A stretch of DNA of 64,000 nucleotides from contig NZ_BOLM01000007.1 in NCBI RefSeq assembly GCF_016861605.1, forward strand, positions 1 through 64,000. The letters are read 5' to 3'. This DNA is from Levilactobacillus wangkuiensis (GTDB taxonomy: Bacteria > Bacillota > Bacilli > Lactobacillales > Lactobacillaceae). How positions within the stretch are numbered: position 1 is the stretch's first letter; every line of letters begins with the position of its first letter. A program made the position numbers and the translations under genes. Positions 18,320 to 27,086 of this stretch are shown here, in pieces. The notes under the pieces are model-generated. The model searched no databases and was not told where the DNA came from. It was given only the letters and a program-made list of their open reading frames with translations.

Positions 18320-19015
18320 TTACTCTACTTTCAGATTCTCCAGCGCATGCCGCGCCGCATTTTGTTCCGCGTGCTTCTTCGAATGGCCGTGGCCCTCGCC
18401 TAACTGCTTGTCATCCACGTAAACGGCCACCATAAAGGCCCGGTCGTTGTCGGGACCCTCTTCATCTAATAACCGGTATTCGATGTTCACGGGCCCATTT
18501 TGTTGGACGAGTTCTTGTAATTCCGTCTTGTGATCAAAGAATTCATCGAAGCGGCCTTCGTCTAGCTTAGGGAAGACTACTTTCGTGACAAATGGCACAA
18601 CTTTTTCCAGCCCTTGATCCATGTACAGGGCCCCAACAAAGGATTCGAAAATATCACAGAGCAGGGAATCCCGTTGCCGGGCCTGCGCCTTTTCCTCACC
18701 CTTGCCTAAGCGAATGTATTGGTCAAAGTGGCACTCGCGAGCAAAACTGGCAAAGCTTTGTTCGTTTACCATGGCGGCCCGCAGCCGCGTTAACCGGCCT
18801 TGGGGCATCTTGGGGTACCGGCGGAAAATGTAATTGGAAACCACCAATTGCATCACAGCGTCACCTAAGAATTCGATACGTTCGTAAAATTTCAGCCCCT
18901 GGTTCGGGTGTTCATTGACGTACGAGGCCTGAGTAAACGCCTCGTCCAGCAACGACTGATCTTTAAAATGTATATCATAATTTTCTGCTAATTCTTGATT
19001 TAATCCAGCAATCAC
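18320..19015 (-). CDS. rnc: Ribonuclease III
   Basis: 231 residues. The catalytic signature ERIEFLGDAVMQLVVSNYIF lies at 45-64, with further acidic residues in CDIFESFVGALYMDQG near 118-133. A double-stranded RNA-binding domain fills residues about 160-230. RNase III matures rRNA and cleaves structured RNA; long helices such as the intergenic repeats here would be possible substrates (inference). Downstream of acpP and E2. Confidence 0.96.
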   Translation of the reverse strand: MIAGLNQELAENYDIHFKDQSLLDEAFTQASYVNEHPNQGLKFYERIEFLGDAVMQLVVSNYIFRRYPKMPQGRLTRLRAAMVNEQSFASFARECHFDQYIRLGKGEEKAQARQRDSLLCDIFESFVGALYMDQGLEKVVPFVTKVVFPKLDEGRFDEFFDHKTELQELVQQNGPVNIEYRLLDEEGPDNDRAFMVAVYVDDKQLGEGHGHSKKHAEQNAARHALENLKVE

Positions 19016-19042
19016 GCGCTAATTCCCTCATTTCTTCAATAC

Positions 19043-19258
19043 GTTGGGTAAATGGGTTCGCCTCCGGTAGACAGGTATTCCGCCCCCTCTGAGGCCCACC
19101 CAGAGCCAAAGAGCGGTCTCCGGGTTCGCCTTGAAGCCCCGAAAATCACGGGTCTTCAAGGTCGGCCTGTGTTCTAAGGCCGGAAAGAACCCGACCTAAG
19201 AACACCGACACAGGGGGCTCCACACCTGCCTACCTGCGGCTAAGCTCATTCAGCCAAC
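19043..19258 (-). repeat. Structured intergenic repeat E2 (divergent type B)
   Basis: Outer helix GTTGG (19043-19047) with CCAAC (19254-19258), then GGTAG/CTACC (19066/19230), CAGGT/ACCTG and CCCCCT/AGGGGG. Inside are CCTTGAAG...CTTCAAGG and GTGTTCTAAGG...CCTAAGAACAC hairpins. The sequence differs from other copies but every helix is kept. The GCCTCCGG end faces rnc, 28 bases from its start. Confidence 0.82.
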
Positions 19259-19450
19259 TAAACTCTCTTCAAATCATTTCAACACTTTAAGTTCTCTGTT
19301 CATGATTAAATTATTACCCAATCTAAAAGACACACACAGTCACTATTATACCTGAATCCAGCCGTTTTCACTGGAAATCACGCAGAATTTTCACGAGAAA
19401 ATAATTCTGGTGGTGGACTGACTGCCTGACTGGGGAATATTTCCAGATTG
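19259..19450. other. Gap between E2 and the acpP terminator with a possible rnc promoter
   Basis: Minus-strand TATAAT lies at 19350-19345 without a good -35. It would start a transcript that runs through E2 into rnc. No gene is seen. Confidence 0.4.
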
Positions 19451-19486
19451 AAAAAGCCCGGGACGACTTAACCTGCGGCCCGGACT
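19451..19486 (-). terminator. Terminator after acpP
   Basis: AGTCCGGG pairs with CCCGGGCT (one G-T pair) and is followed by TTTTTC on the minus strand, 13 bases past the acpP stop. Confidence 0.75.
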
Positions 19487-19498
19487 CGCTCAAATAAC

Positions 19499-19750
19499 TT
19501 ATTTTTGTTGATTCTGGTGGGCGTCGATGTAATCGACTACTTCACCAATGGTGTTCAGCTTTTCAGCATCTTCATCCGAAATTTCAGCGCCAAACGTGTC
19601 CTCCAGTTCCAAGACGAATTCCACAAAATCAATGGAATCGGCATCTAAGTCCTGCTTGAAGTTCAGTTGTTCGTTGATGGTATCTCGGTCAGCCTCAAAA
19701 CGGTCGGCAATAATGTCGGCAATCTTGTCAAAAATTTCTGCTTTTGTCAT
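19499..19750 (-). CDS. acpP: Acyl carrier protein
   Basis: 83 residues, acidic. The phosphopantetheine serine lies in DLDADSIDFVEFVLELED (Ser near 40), with DSI in place of the more common DSL. ACP carries growing fatty acyl chains for fatty-acid synthesis and for PlsX. plsX is upstream, though fabD and fabG found there in B. subtilis are absent. Ribosome site GAGGGAT precedes the ATG. Confidence 0.95.
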   Translation of the reverse strand: MTKAEIFDKIADIIADRFEADRDTINEQLNFKQDLDADSIDFVEFVLELEDTFGAEISDEDAEKLNTIGEVVDYIDAHQNQQK

Positions 19751-19781
19751 TGTAATCCCTCGCTCACAGTATTCAAATAGT

Positions 19782-19810
19782 AGTCTAACCGTTTTGCCGG
19801 TCCTTGTCTA
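19782..19810 (-). promoter_or_regulatory. Candidate promoter of acpP
   Basis: TAGACA (19810-19805), 17-base spacer, TAGACT (19787-19782). It fills the space between the end of repeat E3 and acpP, so acpP can be transcribed separately from plsX. Confidence 0.5.
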
Positions 19811-19825
19811 GCCAATTAATCATCC

Positions 19826-20040
19826 GGGTTAAACTTGTCTTTGCTGGTGCCTCCGGGCTGGTGAAAATGGGCCAGGACGCGGTGGGCGCCCGTCTGGAGC
19901 CAAAAGGCGGTCTCCAGACTTACTTTGAGCCTCATAGACCGAGTCTCAAAGATATCAGTTGCCTAAGCGGTAAACCGCTAAGGCAACTCCCACGGCTGAG
20001 CCCATTTTCACCAGCCCTGCGGCTCACACTCGTTTAACCC
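19826..20040 (-). repeat. Structured intergenic repeat E3 (type A)
   Basis: Terminal inverted repeat GGGTTAAAC (19826-19834) / GTTTAACCC (20032-20040), then the GGGCTGGTGAAAATGGG / CCCATTTTCACCAGCCC helix. Three type A hairpins inside. Minus-oriented: the GGAGGC end faces acpP. Forms an outward-facing pair with E4. Confidence 0.92.
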
Positions 20041-20133
20041 GTGTGGTACGTGTCTCCAGGTGTGCGTTGCCAGATAATCACCTGACGACTGCATCCCTCA
20101 TATCAAGAGAGACAGACGTGAATGTCTAACTGA
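20041..20133. other. Spacer between repeats E3 and E4
   Basis: About 90 bases with no gene or recognised signal, separating the two repeats of the outward-facing pair. Confidence 0.5.
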
Positions 20134-20428
20134 GCTAAACCACGCTAAGCCGTAAGGACGTGAAACAAGGGCGACGCCACCGTCAGTGACCAGAGGCGGA
20201 TCAAGCTGACCAGCTGTGTCGGTGGTCTTGGCTGAGGTTTTCCACTCAGCCTAGACCACGGGACGACCTTTGAGACCGCTTTTCAGGCTCAAAGTCGAGG
20301 TGGAAGCCTGCTCTTCGGCTGGAACCGTTCCCCACAGCAGGGCAACTTGAATCCGCCGCCGGGAACGCCTGCGATGACACCGGCCCATTTTTCTCACCCG
20401 GTAAGGCGAATTACCACTCTCGTTTAGC
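20134..20428 (+). repeat. Structured intergenic repeat E4 (type B)
   Basis: Outer GCTAAAC (20134-20140) / GTTTAGC (20422-20428). Inner helix GGCGGATCAAG / CTTGAATCCGCC, CTGTG/CACAG, then the CTTTGAG...CTCAAAG hairpin. Its end is of the GGTAAGGC type. It ends 13 bases from the plsX stop codon. Confidence 0.9.
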
Positions 20429-20441
20429 CCATTATAGGCGT

Positions 20442-21476
20442 TTACTTCAGAGACTCCTTGAGAGCGCTCATTTGCTCGCCGTGTTCGGCAAAGTAAGTGA
20501 CTAACTGGTCCGCACTCTTGCTAGCAATCAATTCATGGATTTGACCAATCGTGTTCTTAACGGTTGGGGCCTTGGTGGAACCATGGGTCTTAACGACCGG
20601 CGCCTTCAAGCCCAACAGCACGGCACCCCCGTATTGGGAGTAGTCCATGGCGCTCTGAACGTTGCGGAAGACTGGCTTCAGCATGCTGGCCCCAATTTTA
20701 CCGCCCAGACCGCCGCTCATGATTTCGCCCTTGATCAGCTTCAACATGGACAGCGCGGTGCCTTCGATAGCCTTCAACGTGGCGTTTCCAGTAAATCCAT
20801 CGGTCACGACCACATCAGCCGCCCCATTCAGCAATTCACGGGATTCAACGTTGCCAACAAAATTAATTTCGTCCATCGCAGCCAGCGCTTCGTGGATGGC
20901 CCGGTGATTCTTATCACCCTTGTCCGCTTCCGTCCCGTTGTTTAACAGGCCAACGCGGGGCTTTTCCACGTGCATGACGGATTGGGCGTAATACTGGCCC
21001 ATAATGGCGTATTGGACGACGTTAAATGGCTTGGTATCGGCGTTGGCCCCTACGTCCAGCATCACAAAGCTCGATTGGTCTGGCTTTTGCAAGACGGGTA
21101 AGGTGGTCGTCAAGCCGGGCCGGTCGATACCCTTGATTCGGCCGACAATCAGCAGACCGGCAGCCAAGACGGCCCCGGTGTTCCCAGCGGAGAAGAAGGC
21201 GTCGGCCTCCCCCTCACGGACGGCCGTGGCGGCCAGCACGATGCTGGAATTTTTCTTCCGCCGCACAGCACGAACGGGTTCGTCCTCCATGGCAATCACT
21301 TCTGGCGCCGGCATCAATTTGATACGGGTACTGTCCTGTAATAGCGGTTGGACCTTCTCTTCTTGACCGTACAGTAAAAATTCAATGTCTGGGTACGCGT
21401 CACGGGCTAATTCAATGCCCTTAACGATTTCAGCGGGCGCAAAGTCGCCGCCCATTGCATCTACAGCAATTTTCAT
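20442..21476 (-). CDS. plsX: Phosphate acyltransferase PlsX
   Basis: 344 residues. PlsX turns acyl-ACP into acyl-phosphate for phospholipid synthesis. The N-terminus MKIAVDAMGGDFAP is diagnostic; VTDGFTGNATLKAIEGTA near 222-239 and QYGGAVLLGLKAPVVKTHGS near 287-306 are also family features. The start is fixed by AAAGGAGAT eight bases upstream; a longer frame to 21614 lies within recG. It follows recG by 16 bases and feeds from ACP, encoded next. Confidence 0.97.
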   Translation of the reverse strand: MKIAVDAMGGDFAPAEIVKGIELARDAYPDIEFLLYGQEEKVQPLLQDSTRIKLMPAPEVIAMEDEPVRAVRRKKNSSIVLAATAVREGEADAFFSAGNTGAVLAAGLLIVGRIKGIDRPGLTTTLPVLQKPDQSSFVMLDVGANADTKPFNVVQYAIMGQYYAQSVMHVEKPRVGLLNNGTEADKGDKNHRAIHEALAAMDEINFVGNVESRELLNGAADVVVTDGFTGNATLKAIEGTALSMLKLIKGEIMSGGLGGKIGASMLKPVFRNVQSAMDYSQYGGAVLLGLKAPVVKTHGSTKAPTVKNTIGQIHELIASKSADQLVTYFAEHGEQMSALKESLK

Positions 21477-21492
21477 GAGTAATCTCCTTTGG

Positions 21493-23526
21493 CTAATCCA
21501 TGGTGGTGTTGCGGTGCGCGGTGGTGCTGAGAAACGCTGCCAGGGCCAGGTTATCGTCCTTGTCCGCCCAATTTGGCGAGGCGACGGTTTCCTTAGCGGC
21601 CTGTTGTGCCGCACTTAAAATGTTGAGGTCGGCCACGGGATCACCCACCTTAAAGTCGGGCACCCCGGACTGCTTTCTTCCCAGAATATCACCTGGGCCC
21701 CGCAATTCCAAGTCCTTTTGCGACAGCACAAACCCGTCATTGGTACTGGTCATGGTCGTCATTCGTTCGACGGCTAATTGATTTTTGGGGTCAGCAATTA
21801 AAATACAGGCCGATGCCCGTGTTCCCCGACCGACCCGGCCCCGCAATTGGTGCAGCTGGGCTAAGCCAAAGTGGTCGGCGTCATAGATCATCATCAGCGT
21901 GGCATTGGGCACATCGACCCCGACTTCAATCACGGTCGTGGCAACCAACACCTGAAATTCATTGGCCTTGAACGCATCCATGATGGCATTCTTCTCGTCA
22001 TCCTTCATCCGACCATGTAGCAGGCCTACCTTGTAGGTCGGTTCAAATTCTTCTTTAAAGCGTTCATAAATGGCCTCGGCATTTTTCATGTCGACGGCTT
22101 CGGATTCCTCAATCAGGGGCGTGACCACGTAGGCCTGTGACCCCGTGCTCAGCTCCGCCTTGACCTGACGCAACGTGGCGTCGACCTGATTACTGCGAAT
22201 CCAGGTGGTCTTGATGGGTTGCCGACCGGCGGGAAGCTCGTTGATGACCGAGACATCCATTTCACCGTACGCGGTAATCGCAAGGGTCCGGGGAATTGGC
22301 GTGGCCGTCATGGCTAGCACATCGGGCTGTTGGCCCTTTTCCCGTAACGCCTGCCGTTGGTTCACCCCGAAGCGGTGTTGTTCATCGATCACTGCTAGGC
22401 CCAGATCATGGTAGTCGACCTCGGGCTGAATCAGCGCATGGGTCCCAATCAGGAGATCCACGCCACCCTGTTTGATTTGCGGTAACAGAGTCTTACGGGC
22501 CGCAGCCTTGGTCGCCCCAGTTAAGAGGGCCACGTTGACGGGGAAATCGGCGAACAGCTTGGCCAGGTTATTGGCGTGTTGTTCGGCTAGAATTTCGGTG
22601 GGCGCCATCAGGGCCGCCTGGGCCCCCGCGGTAATCGCGGCGTACATGGCAATGGCGGCCACGACGGTCTTCCCACTCCCGACATCCCCTTGTAGGAGCC
22701 GGTTCATGTGGACCGGTCGTTTCAAATCAAAACAAATTTCATTAACGACTTTCTTTTGCGCCCCGGTCAACTCATAAGGCAGTGAATCGATAAACGCCTT
22801 GAGCTTGGCCAAATCGTAGTGTAGCGCCTTGCCGTGTAAGGTGTGGTCCTGTTCTCGCACGATTTGTAAGCGTAGCTCAAAGAGATAAAACTCCTCAAAC
22901 TTGGCCGTTCGGCGGGCTGCCTGGGCCGCGTTGGCGTCGGCTGGAAAATGCATATCGTGAATCATTTGTTTGCGATGCAGCAGGCGATACTGGTCGCGCA
23001 AACCCTCGGGAATCAGGTCGACAATCACCGGTTCGTAGGTGTCAAACGCGGATTCGACCAGCTTTTGAATCGTGCCCTGCCGGATTTCCTTATTGGCCGG
23101 GTAAATGGATCCCATGCCACTGTCAGCACTGGCCAGAATCTTCATCCCCGCCAGGCTCTGCCGTTTGGCATCGAAACGCCCGTAGACCACGATTTCATTG
23201 CCAACCTCGAGCTTATCCTTTAACCAGGGCTGATTGAAAAAGGTCACCGGGATCACGGTGTGTTCATCCAGTAACAACCGGAAATTCAACCGATTTTTCT
23301 TTCGACCAAACCGCGTCAGGACTGGTGCTCCCGCAACCGTTCCCTTCAGGGTGACCTTAGCCTGGTCGGTTAACTCGGCCGGGTCCTTGGCCTGTAGGTC
23401 TTCGTAACGGAAGGGAAAGTAGGTCAATAAATCATTAATATTTTCAATATCGAGACTCTTGAGCGCCTGAACCCGCTTGGGGCCGACCCCCGCTAAAGTG
23501 GCGACGCTATCGCTTAAACTTGTCAT
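21493..23526 (-). CDS. recG: ATP-dependent DNA helicase RecG
   Basis: 677 residues. RecG reverses stalled replication forks. Wedge/OB domain about 55-150; helicase motifs include GDVGSGKTVVA near 281, DEQHRFG near 381, MTATPIPRTLAIT near 406 and QLRGRVGRG near 565. Start: ATG of MTSLSDSVA with GGGAGG upstream; the in-frame GTG six codons earlier overlaps that ribosome site. B. subtilis has fapR between recG and plsX; none here. Confidence 0.97.
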   Translation of the reverse strand: MTSLSDSVATLAGVGPKRVQALKSLDIENINDLLTYFPFRYEDLQAKDPAELTDQAKVTLKGTVAGAPVLTRFGRKKNRLNFRLLLDEHTVIPVTFFNQPWLKDKLEVGNEIVVYGRFDAKRQSLAGMKILASADSGMGSIYPANKEIRQGTIQKLVESAFDTYEPVIVDLIPEGLRDQYRLLHRKQMIHDMHFPADANAAQAARRTAKFEEFYLFELRLQIVREQDHTLHGKALHYDLAKLKAFIDSLPYELTGAQKKVVNEICFDLKRPVHMNRLLQGDVGSGKTVVAAIAMYAAITAGAQAALMAPTEILAEQHANNLAKLFADFPVNVALLTGATKAAARKTLLPQIKQGGVDLLIGTHALIQPEVDYHDLGLAVIDEQHRFGVNQRQALREKGQQPDVLAMTATPIPRTLAITAYGEMDVSVINELPAGRQPIKTTWIRSNQVDATLRQVKAELSTGSQAYVVTPLIEESEAVDMKNAEAIYERFKEEFEPTYKVGLLHGRMKDDEKNAIMDAFKANEFQVLVATTVIEVGVDVPNATLMMIYDADHFGLAQLHQLRGRVGRGTRASACILIADPKNQLAVERMTTMTSTNDGFVLSQKDLELRGPGDILGRKQSGVPDFKVGDPVADLNILSAAQQAAKETVASPNWADKDDNLALAAFLSTTAHRNTTMD

Positions 23527-23553
23527 GTGCTTCCCTCCCGTCACTGGTGATAG

Positions 23554-23591
23554 CGAAAAAAAGACTGGACCATTAGCCCAATCTTTTTTCG
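23554..23591 (-). terminator. Terminator between fakA and recG
   Basis: AAAAAAGATTGG pairs with CCAGTCTTTTTT around a 9-base loop. A/T tracts on both sides make it work in either direction. It separates asp23-fakA from recG-plsX. Confidence 0.75.
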
Positions 23592-23599
23592 TTTACCGG

Positions 23600-25291
23600 T
23601 TATTCAACCGAAATCAAGAATGGGTAAACCGGTTGGTCCCCTTCATGAACTTCTGTTTCTAAGTCGTCATCCAACGCTTCGACCTGTTGTTGCAATTGTT
23701 CCGCAACCTCGGCCGTCGTGTCAGAACCGTAAATAATCGTAATAATTTCACTCTCATCATCGAGCATGGCCTTCACCGTGTCGACGGCGGTCTTTAACAG
23801 ATCGGCGTCGGTCACTTTGATGGTCCCGTCAACGATGCCCATAAAGTTACCCTCCTTGATGTCAAACCCATCAAGTTGGGTATCGCGAATGGCGTGGGTC
23901 ACTTGACCACTCTTCACGGCGCTCAAATTATCTTCCATGGCTTCTTGGTTTTCTGCCAATTCAGCGTCTGGATTGTAACCGAGCATCGCCGTCATCCCTT
24001 GCGAAACCGTCTTGGAATGGACGATAACGGCTGGAATATCAGCGACCTTAGCGGCTTGTTCAGCGGCTAAGAAAATGTTTTTGTTGTTCGGCAACACAAT
24101 GGCGCGTTTAGCTTGGCTCTGGTTGATGGCATCCACAATATCCTGCGTACTTGGATTCATGGTTTGCCCACCGTTGACCACGTGGGTCACGCCTAAGCTC
24201 TTGAACAACGTCCCGAGGCCTTCGCCGGCGGCAATCGCAATGATGGCCGTGTCGGCAGGGGCTTCGTCGGTTGCTGTGGCCACCGGAACGGCCCCAGTTT
24301 CTTCATCGTGCTCCATGATGGTTTCCTGTTGCATCCGCATGTTATCAACCTTGACCTTGGCTAAATCACCAAATTCTTGGCCCCAGGCGATAACCTTGCC
24401 AGGATGTTCCGTGTGGACGTGAACTTTGACGATTTCTTCATCGTTCACGACCAACAGGGAGTCCCCTAAATCGGCGAGATACTTGTAGAAGGTATCGTAG
24501 TCAAAGTCGTGGTCAACTTGTTTCCCACGGCCGATACGAACCATGATTTCGGTACAGTAACCGTACTTGATGCTGTTAGGATCTAATTTTCCTTGCACAC
24601 TCTGATGGTGCGCAGCGTCAATCATTTCGTCCATTTCAGCATCGTCTGGCTTGTAGTCGCCCTCTTCAGAGACACGGCCGTTTAGGGAGTCGTTGAAGGC
24701 TTCCAGCACAAAGGTCAACCCTTGGCCACCGGAATCCACAACGCCCACCTGCTTCAAGACAGGCAGTAAGTCTGGCGTGGTTGCCAAAGCAGCCTTGGCC
24801 GCCTCAAAGACAGCATCCATCACAGCTAAGACGTCATCGGACTCCTTAGCCGTGTTTAAGCCCGCCTGAGCACCTTCACGAACAACAGTCAGGATAGTTC
24901 CCTCTGTTGGCTTCATAACGGCCTTGTAGGCGGTCTCTGCGCCGGCTGCGAAGCCATCGGCCAAGTCTTGGGCCGTCAGCGTTTGCTTGTCAGCTAACTT
25001 TTTGGAAAAACCACGGAAAATTTGGGACAGGATCACACCGGAGTTTCCCCGGGCGCCCATCAGTAAGCCCTTGGCCAAAGCCACGGCCAGGACACCGACC
25101 GCCGTGCTATCAGCATCGCGTTCGTACTTGGCCCCACTTTGTAACGACAGGCTCATGTTGGTCCCAGTATCCCCATCAGGAACTGGGAAGACATTCAATG
25201 AATTAATAAAATCAGCGTTTTGGTTTAGCTTTTGCGAGGCGGCTTGGACCATCTTACCAAACTCAAGATTAGTAATTTCTGTTACTTTCAA
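23600..25291 (-). CDS. fakA: Fatty acid kinase ATP-binding subunit FakA (DAK2 / YloV)
   Basis: 563 residues. The N-terminal DhaL-like domain (about 1-200) has NVFPVPDGDTGTNMSLS near 32-48 with the metal-binding aspartates and GARGNSGVILSQI near 79. A middle domain follows and a C-terminal DegV-like region (about 330-560). FakA phosphorylates fatty acids bound to FakB for lipid synthesis. Neighbours asp23 (upstream) and recG (downstream) match the yloU-yloV-recG order of B. subtilis. Confidence 0.92.
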   Translation of the reverse strand: MKVTEITNLEFGKMVQAASQKLNQNADFINSLNVFPVPDGDTGTNMSLSLQSGAKYERDADSTAVGVLAVALAKGLLMGARGNSGVILSQIFRGFSKKLADKQTLTAQDLADGFAAGAETAYKAVMKPTEGTILTVVREGAQAGLNTAKESDDVLAVMDAVFEAAKAALATTPDLLPVLKQVGVVDSGGQGLTFVLEAFNDSLNGRVSEEGDYKPDDAEMDEMIDAAHHQSVQGKLDPNSIKYGYCTEIMVRIGRGKQVDHDFDYDTFYKYLADLGDSLLVVNDEEIVKVHVHTEHPGKVIAWGQEFGDLAKVKVDNMRMQQETIMEHDEETGAVPVATATDEAPADTAIIAIAAGEGLGTLFKSLGVTHVVNGGQTMNPSTQDIVDAINQSQAKRAIVLPNNKNIFLAAEQAAKVADIPAVIVHSKTVSQGMTAMLGYNPDAELAENQEAMEDNLSAVKSGQVTHAIRDTQLDGFDIKEGNFMGIVDGTIKVTDADLLKTAVDTVKAMLDDESEIITIIYGSDTTAEVAEQLQQQVEALDDDLETEVHEGDQPVYPFLISVE

Positions 25292-25323
25292 CTAAGTTTC
25301 CTCCTTGATTTCAGTACGACTGG

Positions 25324-25686
25324 CTAATCAGCCAATACCCGCACCCCTTGTACGATGACGTTCACTGAGTTTGCGGTAACCCCCAGCATTGTTTCTAGGT
25401 TATATTTAACTTTAGACTGGACGCTGCGTGACACTTCGGAAATCTTGGTTCCGTAGCTGGCAATCACGTACACGTCAATGGCAACCCCGTTCTCTTCTTG
25501 GCGAACGACGACCCCGCGGGCATAATTCTCCCGCCGTAAAATATCGTTAACGTTGTCACGGATCTGATTCTTACTTGCCATGCCCACGACACCATAGTTA
25601 TCAGTCGCGGCTCCCCCAACAACGGTCGCAATCACTTCATTGGTAATATCAATTGTTCCGTACTGAGTTTTAATCTTTACGGCCAT
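25324..25686 (-). CDS. Asp23/Gls24 family protein (YloU)
   Basis: 120 residues. The family motif is visible: GVVGMASKNQIRD near 33-45, VDVYVIASYGTKISEV near 70-85, and NVIVQGVRV at the end. Asp23 proteins associate with the membrane envelope and stress response; this yloU copy sits with fakA in most Firmicutes. Divergent from rpmB. A second family member is next to nusB at 54045. Confidence 0.92.
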   Translation of the reverse strand: MAVKIKTQYGTIDITNEVIATVVGGAATDNYGVVGMASKNQIRDNVNDILRRENYARGVVVRQEENGVAIDVYVIASYGTKISEVSRSVQSKVKYNLETMLGVTANSVNVIVQGVRVLAD

Positions 25687-25827
25687 GGAAATAGCCTCCT
25701 TGTCTGGATATAGAATCTTTAACAGAAATTAATCTTACCACAACCCAAGCAAAAATAGAAATAGGAACTCTGAAATGCTTGTTCTTACGGTAAATAAGTG
25801 TCAAGTAAATTTCCTTGAAAGAAAACA

Positions 25828-25856
25828 TTGCTTTCCACAAAATTGTATGGTAAATT
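25828..25856 (+). promoter_or_regulatory. Promoter of rpmB
   Basis: TTGCTT (25828-25833), 17-base spacer ending TGG, TAAATT (25851-25856). A short AAAAAG...CTTTTT hairpin lies in the leader near 25869-25886. Confidence 0.65.
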
Positions 25857-25919
25857 ATTCAGGTGAGTAAAAAGCACTGCTTTTTAAAAGTAATGAATCC
25901 ATAAAGGAGGGTTTACGCC

Positions 25920-26105
25920 ATGGCAAAGGATTTTCTCAACGGCAAGCGGACGCGCTTCGGTAACAAGCGTTCTCACGCTTTGAATTCAAGTCGTCGCGCT
26001 TGGAAGCCGAACTTACAAAAGGTTCGCATCTTAGTGGACGGTAAGCCGAAAAAAGTCTGGATTTCAGCTCGGACTTTGAAGTCAGGTAAGGTTACGCGTG
26101 TCTAG
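25920..26105 (+). CDS. rpmB: Ribosomal protein L28
   Basis: 61 residues, basic. [24 protein letters not shown]... followed by [15 protein letters not shown] is the L28 signature. Part of the 50S subunit, needed for assembly. AAAGGAGGG lies about ten bases upstream of the ATG. Transcribed alone and divergent to asp23-fakA, as in B. subtilis. No zinc-binding CxxC pairs are present, so this is the zinc-independent form. Confidence 0.96.
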   Translation: MAKDFLNGKRTRFGNKRSHALNSSRRAWKPNLQKVRILVDGKPKKVWISARTLKSGKVTRV

Positions 26106-26128
26106 TTTCTAGATATGACTAATCTTGA

Positions 26129-26168
26129 AAGCACTAATCAGCATTTGCTGGTTGGTGCTTTTTTATTT
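26129..26168 (+). terminator. Terminator after rpmB
   Basis: AAGCACTAATCAGC pairs with GCTGGTTGGTGCTT (two G-T pairs) around ATTT, followed by TTTTATTTT. Confidence 0.88.
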
Positions 26169-26288
26169 TACTTTTTTCGTATCGAGTCCCTTACTGATTG
26201 GATTCATTAACAGTTACTTCTATATGATAGTTTACCATTGTTCGGTTGGGTGAAACAGGTATTACCCTTGCTGGCCCCCAGTGACGCT

Positions 26289-26300
26289 TTTTGCTAAAAT
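26289..26300 (+). promoter_or_regulatory. Extended -10 promoter of the acetyltransferase gene
   Basis: TTTTGCTAAAAT gives an extended -10 (TGCTAAAAT; hexamer 26295-26300). No good -35 at the normal spacing. Confidence 0.45.
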
Positions 26301-26341
26301 AGACTGATCAGACTAAAATTAGATTCGGAGGCTCTCCCCCT

Positions 26342-26773
26342 ATGCTTACTCATAGTTTGGCCACGCCGGCCGATTATCCCCAGCTCACCGCCGTTTGGAC
26401 GCGTTCGGTGACGGCGACCCACAATTTCTTAACCCTAGCGGACCGCAAAGCCATTCAGCGGGACTTGCCTCAGTACTTCGCGCAGGTCACCCTGTGGCGG
26501 TGGCAACTGGACGGGCACCTCATGGGTTTCACCGGCATGGCTGGCACCGACCTGGCCATGCTCTTCTTGGACCCGGCTTATTTTCGCCACGGTTACGGTC
26601 AACAGATTATCCATATCTTGATGAAAACAGCAAACCTCCAAACGGTTACGGTGAACGCTCAAAATTCGGGTGCCCTGGCCTTTTACCAGCGTCAGGGATT
26701 CAAGATTGTTTCTCAGAGTCCCTTGGACACGGACGGTCGCCCTTACCCGATTATCAACTTATCTCTGACTTGA
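26342..26773 (+). CDS. GNAT-family N-acetyltransferase
   Basis: 143 residues. The acetyl-CoA loop appears as YFRHGYGQQIIHILM near 79-93 (R/QxxGxG/A type), preceded by the strand DLAMLFLDPAYF and followed by VTVNAQNSGALAFYQRQGF near 99-117, typical of YjaB/PhnO-like GNAT enzymes. The acceptor is unknown. CGGAGG precedes the ATG by ten bases. A single-gene unit with its own promoter and terminator. Confidence 0.88.
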   Translation: MLTHSLATPADYPQLTAVWTRSVTATHNFLTLADRKAIQRDLPQYFAQVTLWRWQLDGHLMGFTGMAGTDLAMLFLDPAYFRHGYGQQIIHILMKTANLQTVTVNAQNSGALAFYQRQGFKIVSQSPLDTDGRPYPIINLSLT

Positions 26774-26786
26774 GATTTTTTCAAAA

Positions 26787-26838
26787 TAAATAAGACACAC
26801 GAAATTCTTTTTACGGAATTTTGTGTGTCTTATTTTTT
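26787..26838 (+). terminator. Strong bidirectional terminator after the acetyltransferase
   Basis: AATAAGACACAC and AAATTC pair with GAATTT and GTGTGTCTTATT, followed by TTTTTATTT. A long stem with A- and T-tracts outside, suited to both strands. Confidence 0.88.
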
Positions 26839-26900
26839 ATTTCTAGTAAAAACCTATTGCTAACCACGGATCCGTAACGCACTAGAGAGTTAACTGAAAA

Positions 26901-27061
26901 ACTAGTGTGAGCCGCGGGACGGGTGAAAATGGGGCCATTTAGGGAATTGGTCACTTTGCGCCTCGTCTTATGAGGCGCAAAGGAAGCCAGGAGACCGTCC
27001 TTTGGCTCCGGGCGTCCGCCCACAACGAACCGCGCCCATTTTCACCCGTCCAGAGGCGCTG
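26901..27061 (+). repeat. Structured intergenic repeat E5 (short type A)
   Basis: Terminal helix GGACGGGTGAAAATGGG / CCCATTTTCACCCGTCC, with GGACGGG/CCCGTCC replacing GGGCTGG/CCAGCCC. Hairpin 2 is CTTTGCGCCTC...GAGGCGCAAAG; hairpin 3 GGAG...CTCC. Hairpin 1 is missing. The GAGGCGC end faces the thiN stop codon about 28 bases away. Confidence 0.88.
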
Positions 27062-27086
27062 CATCCGCTAGCTGTTCAGCTAACGC

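Noticed and set aside
19804-20037. Open reading frames inside the repeats (also near 29405-29656, 35712-35912, 58627-58890, 61561-61856)
   Set aside because: They follow the arms of the hairpins, have no ribosome sites, and are not conserved as protein between copies, while the helices are conserved by paired changes. They are structure, not genes.
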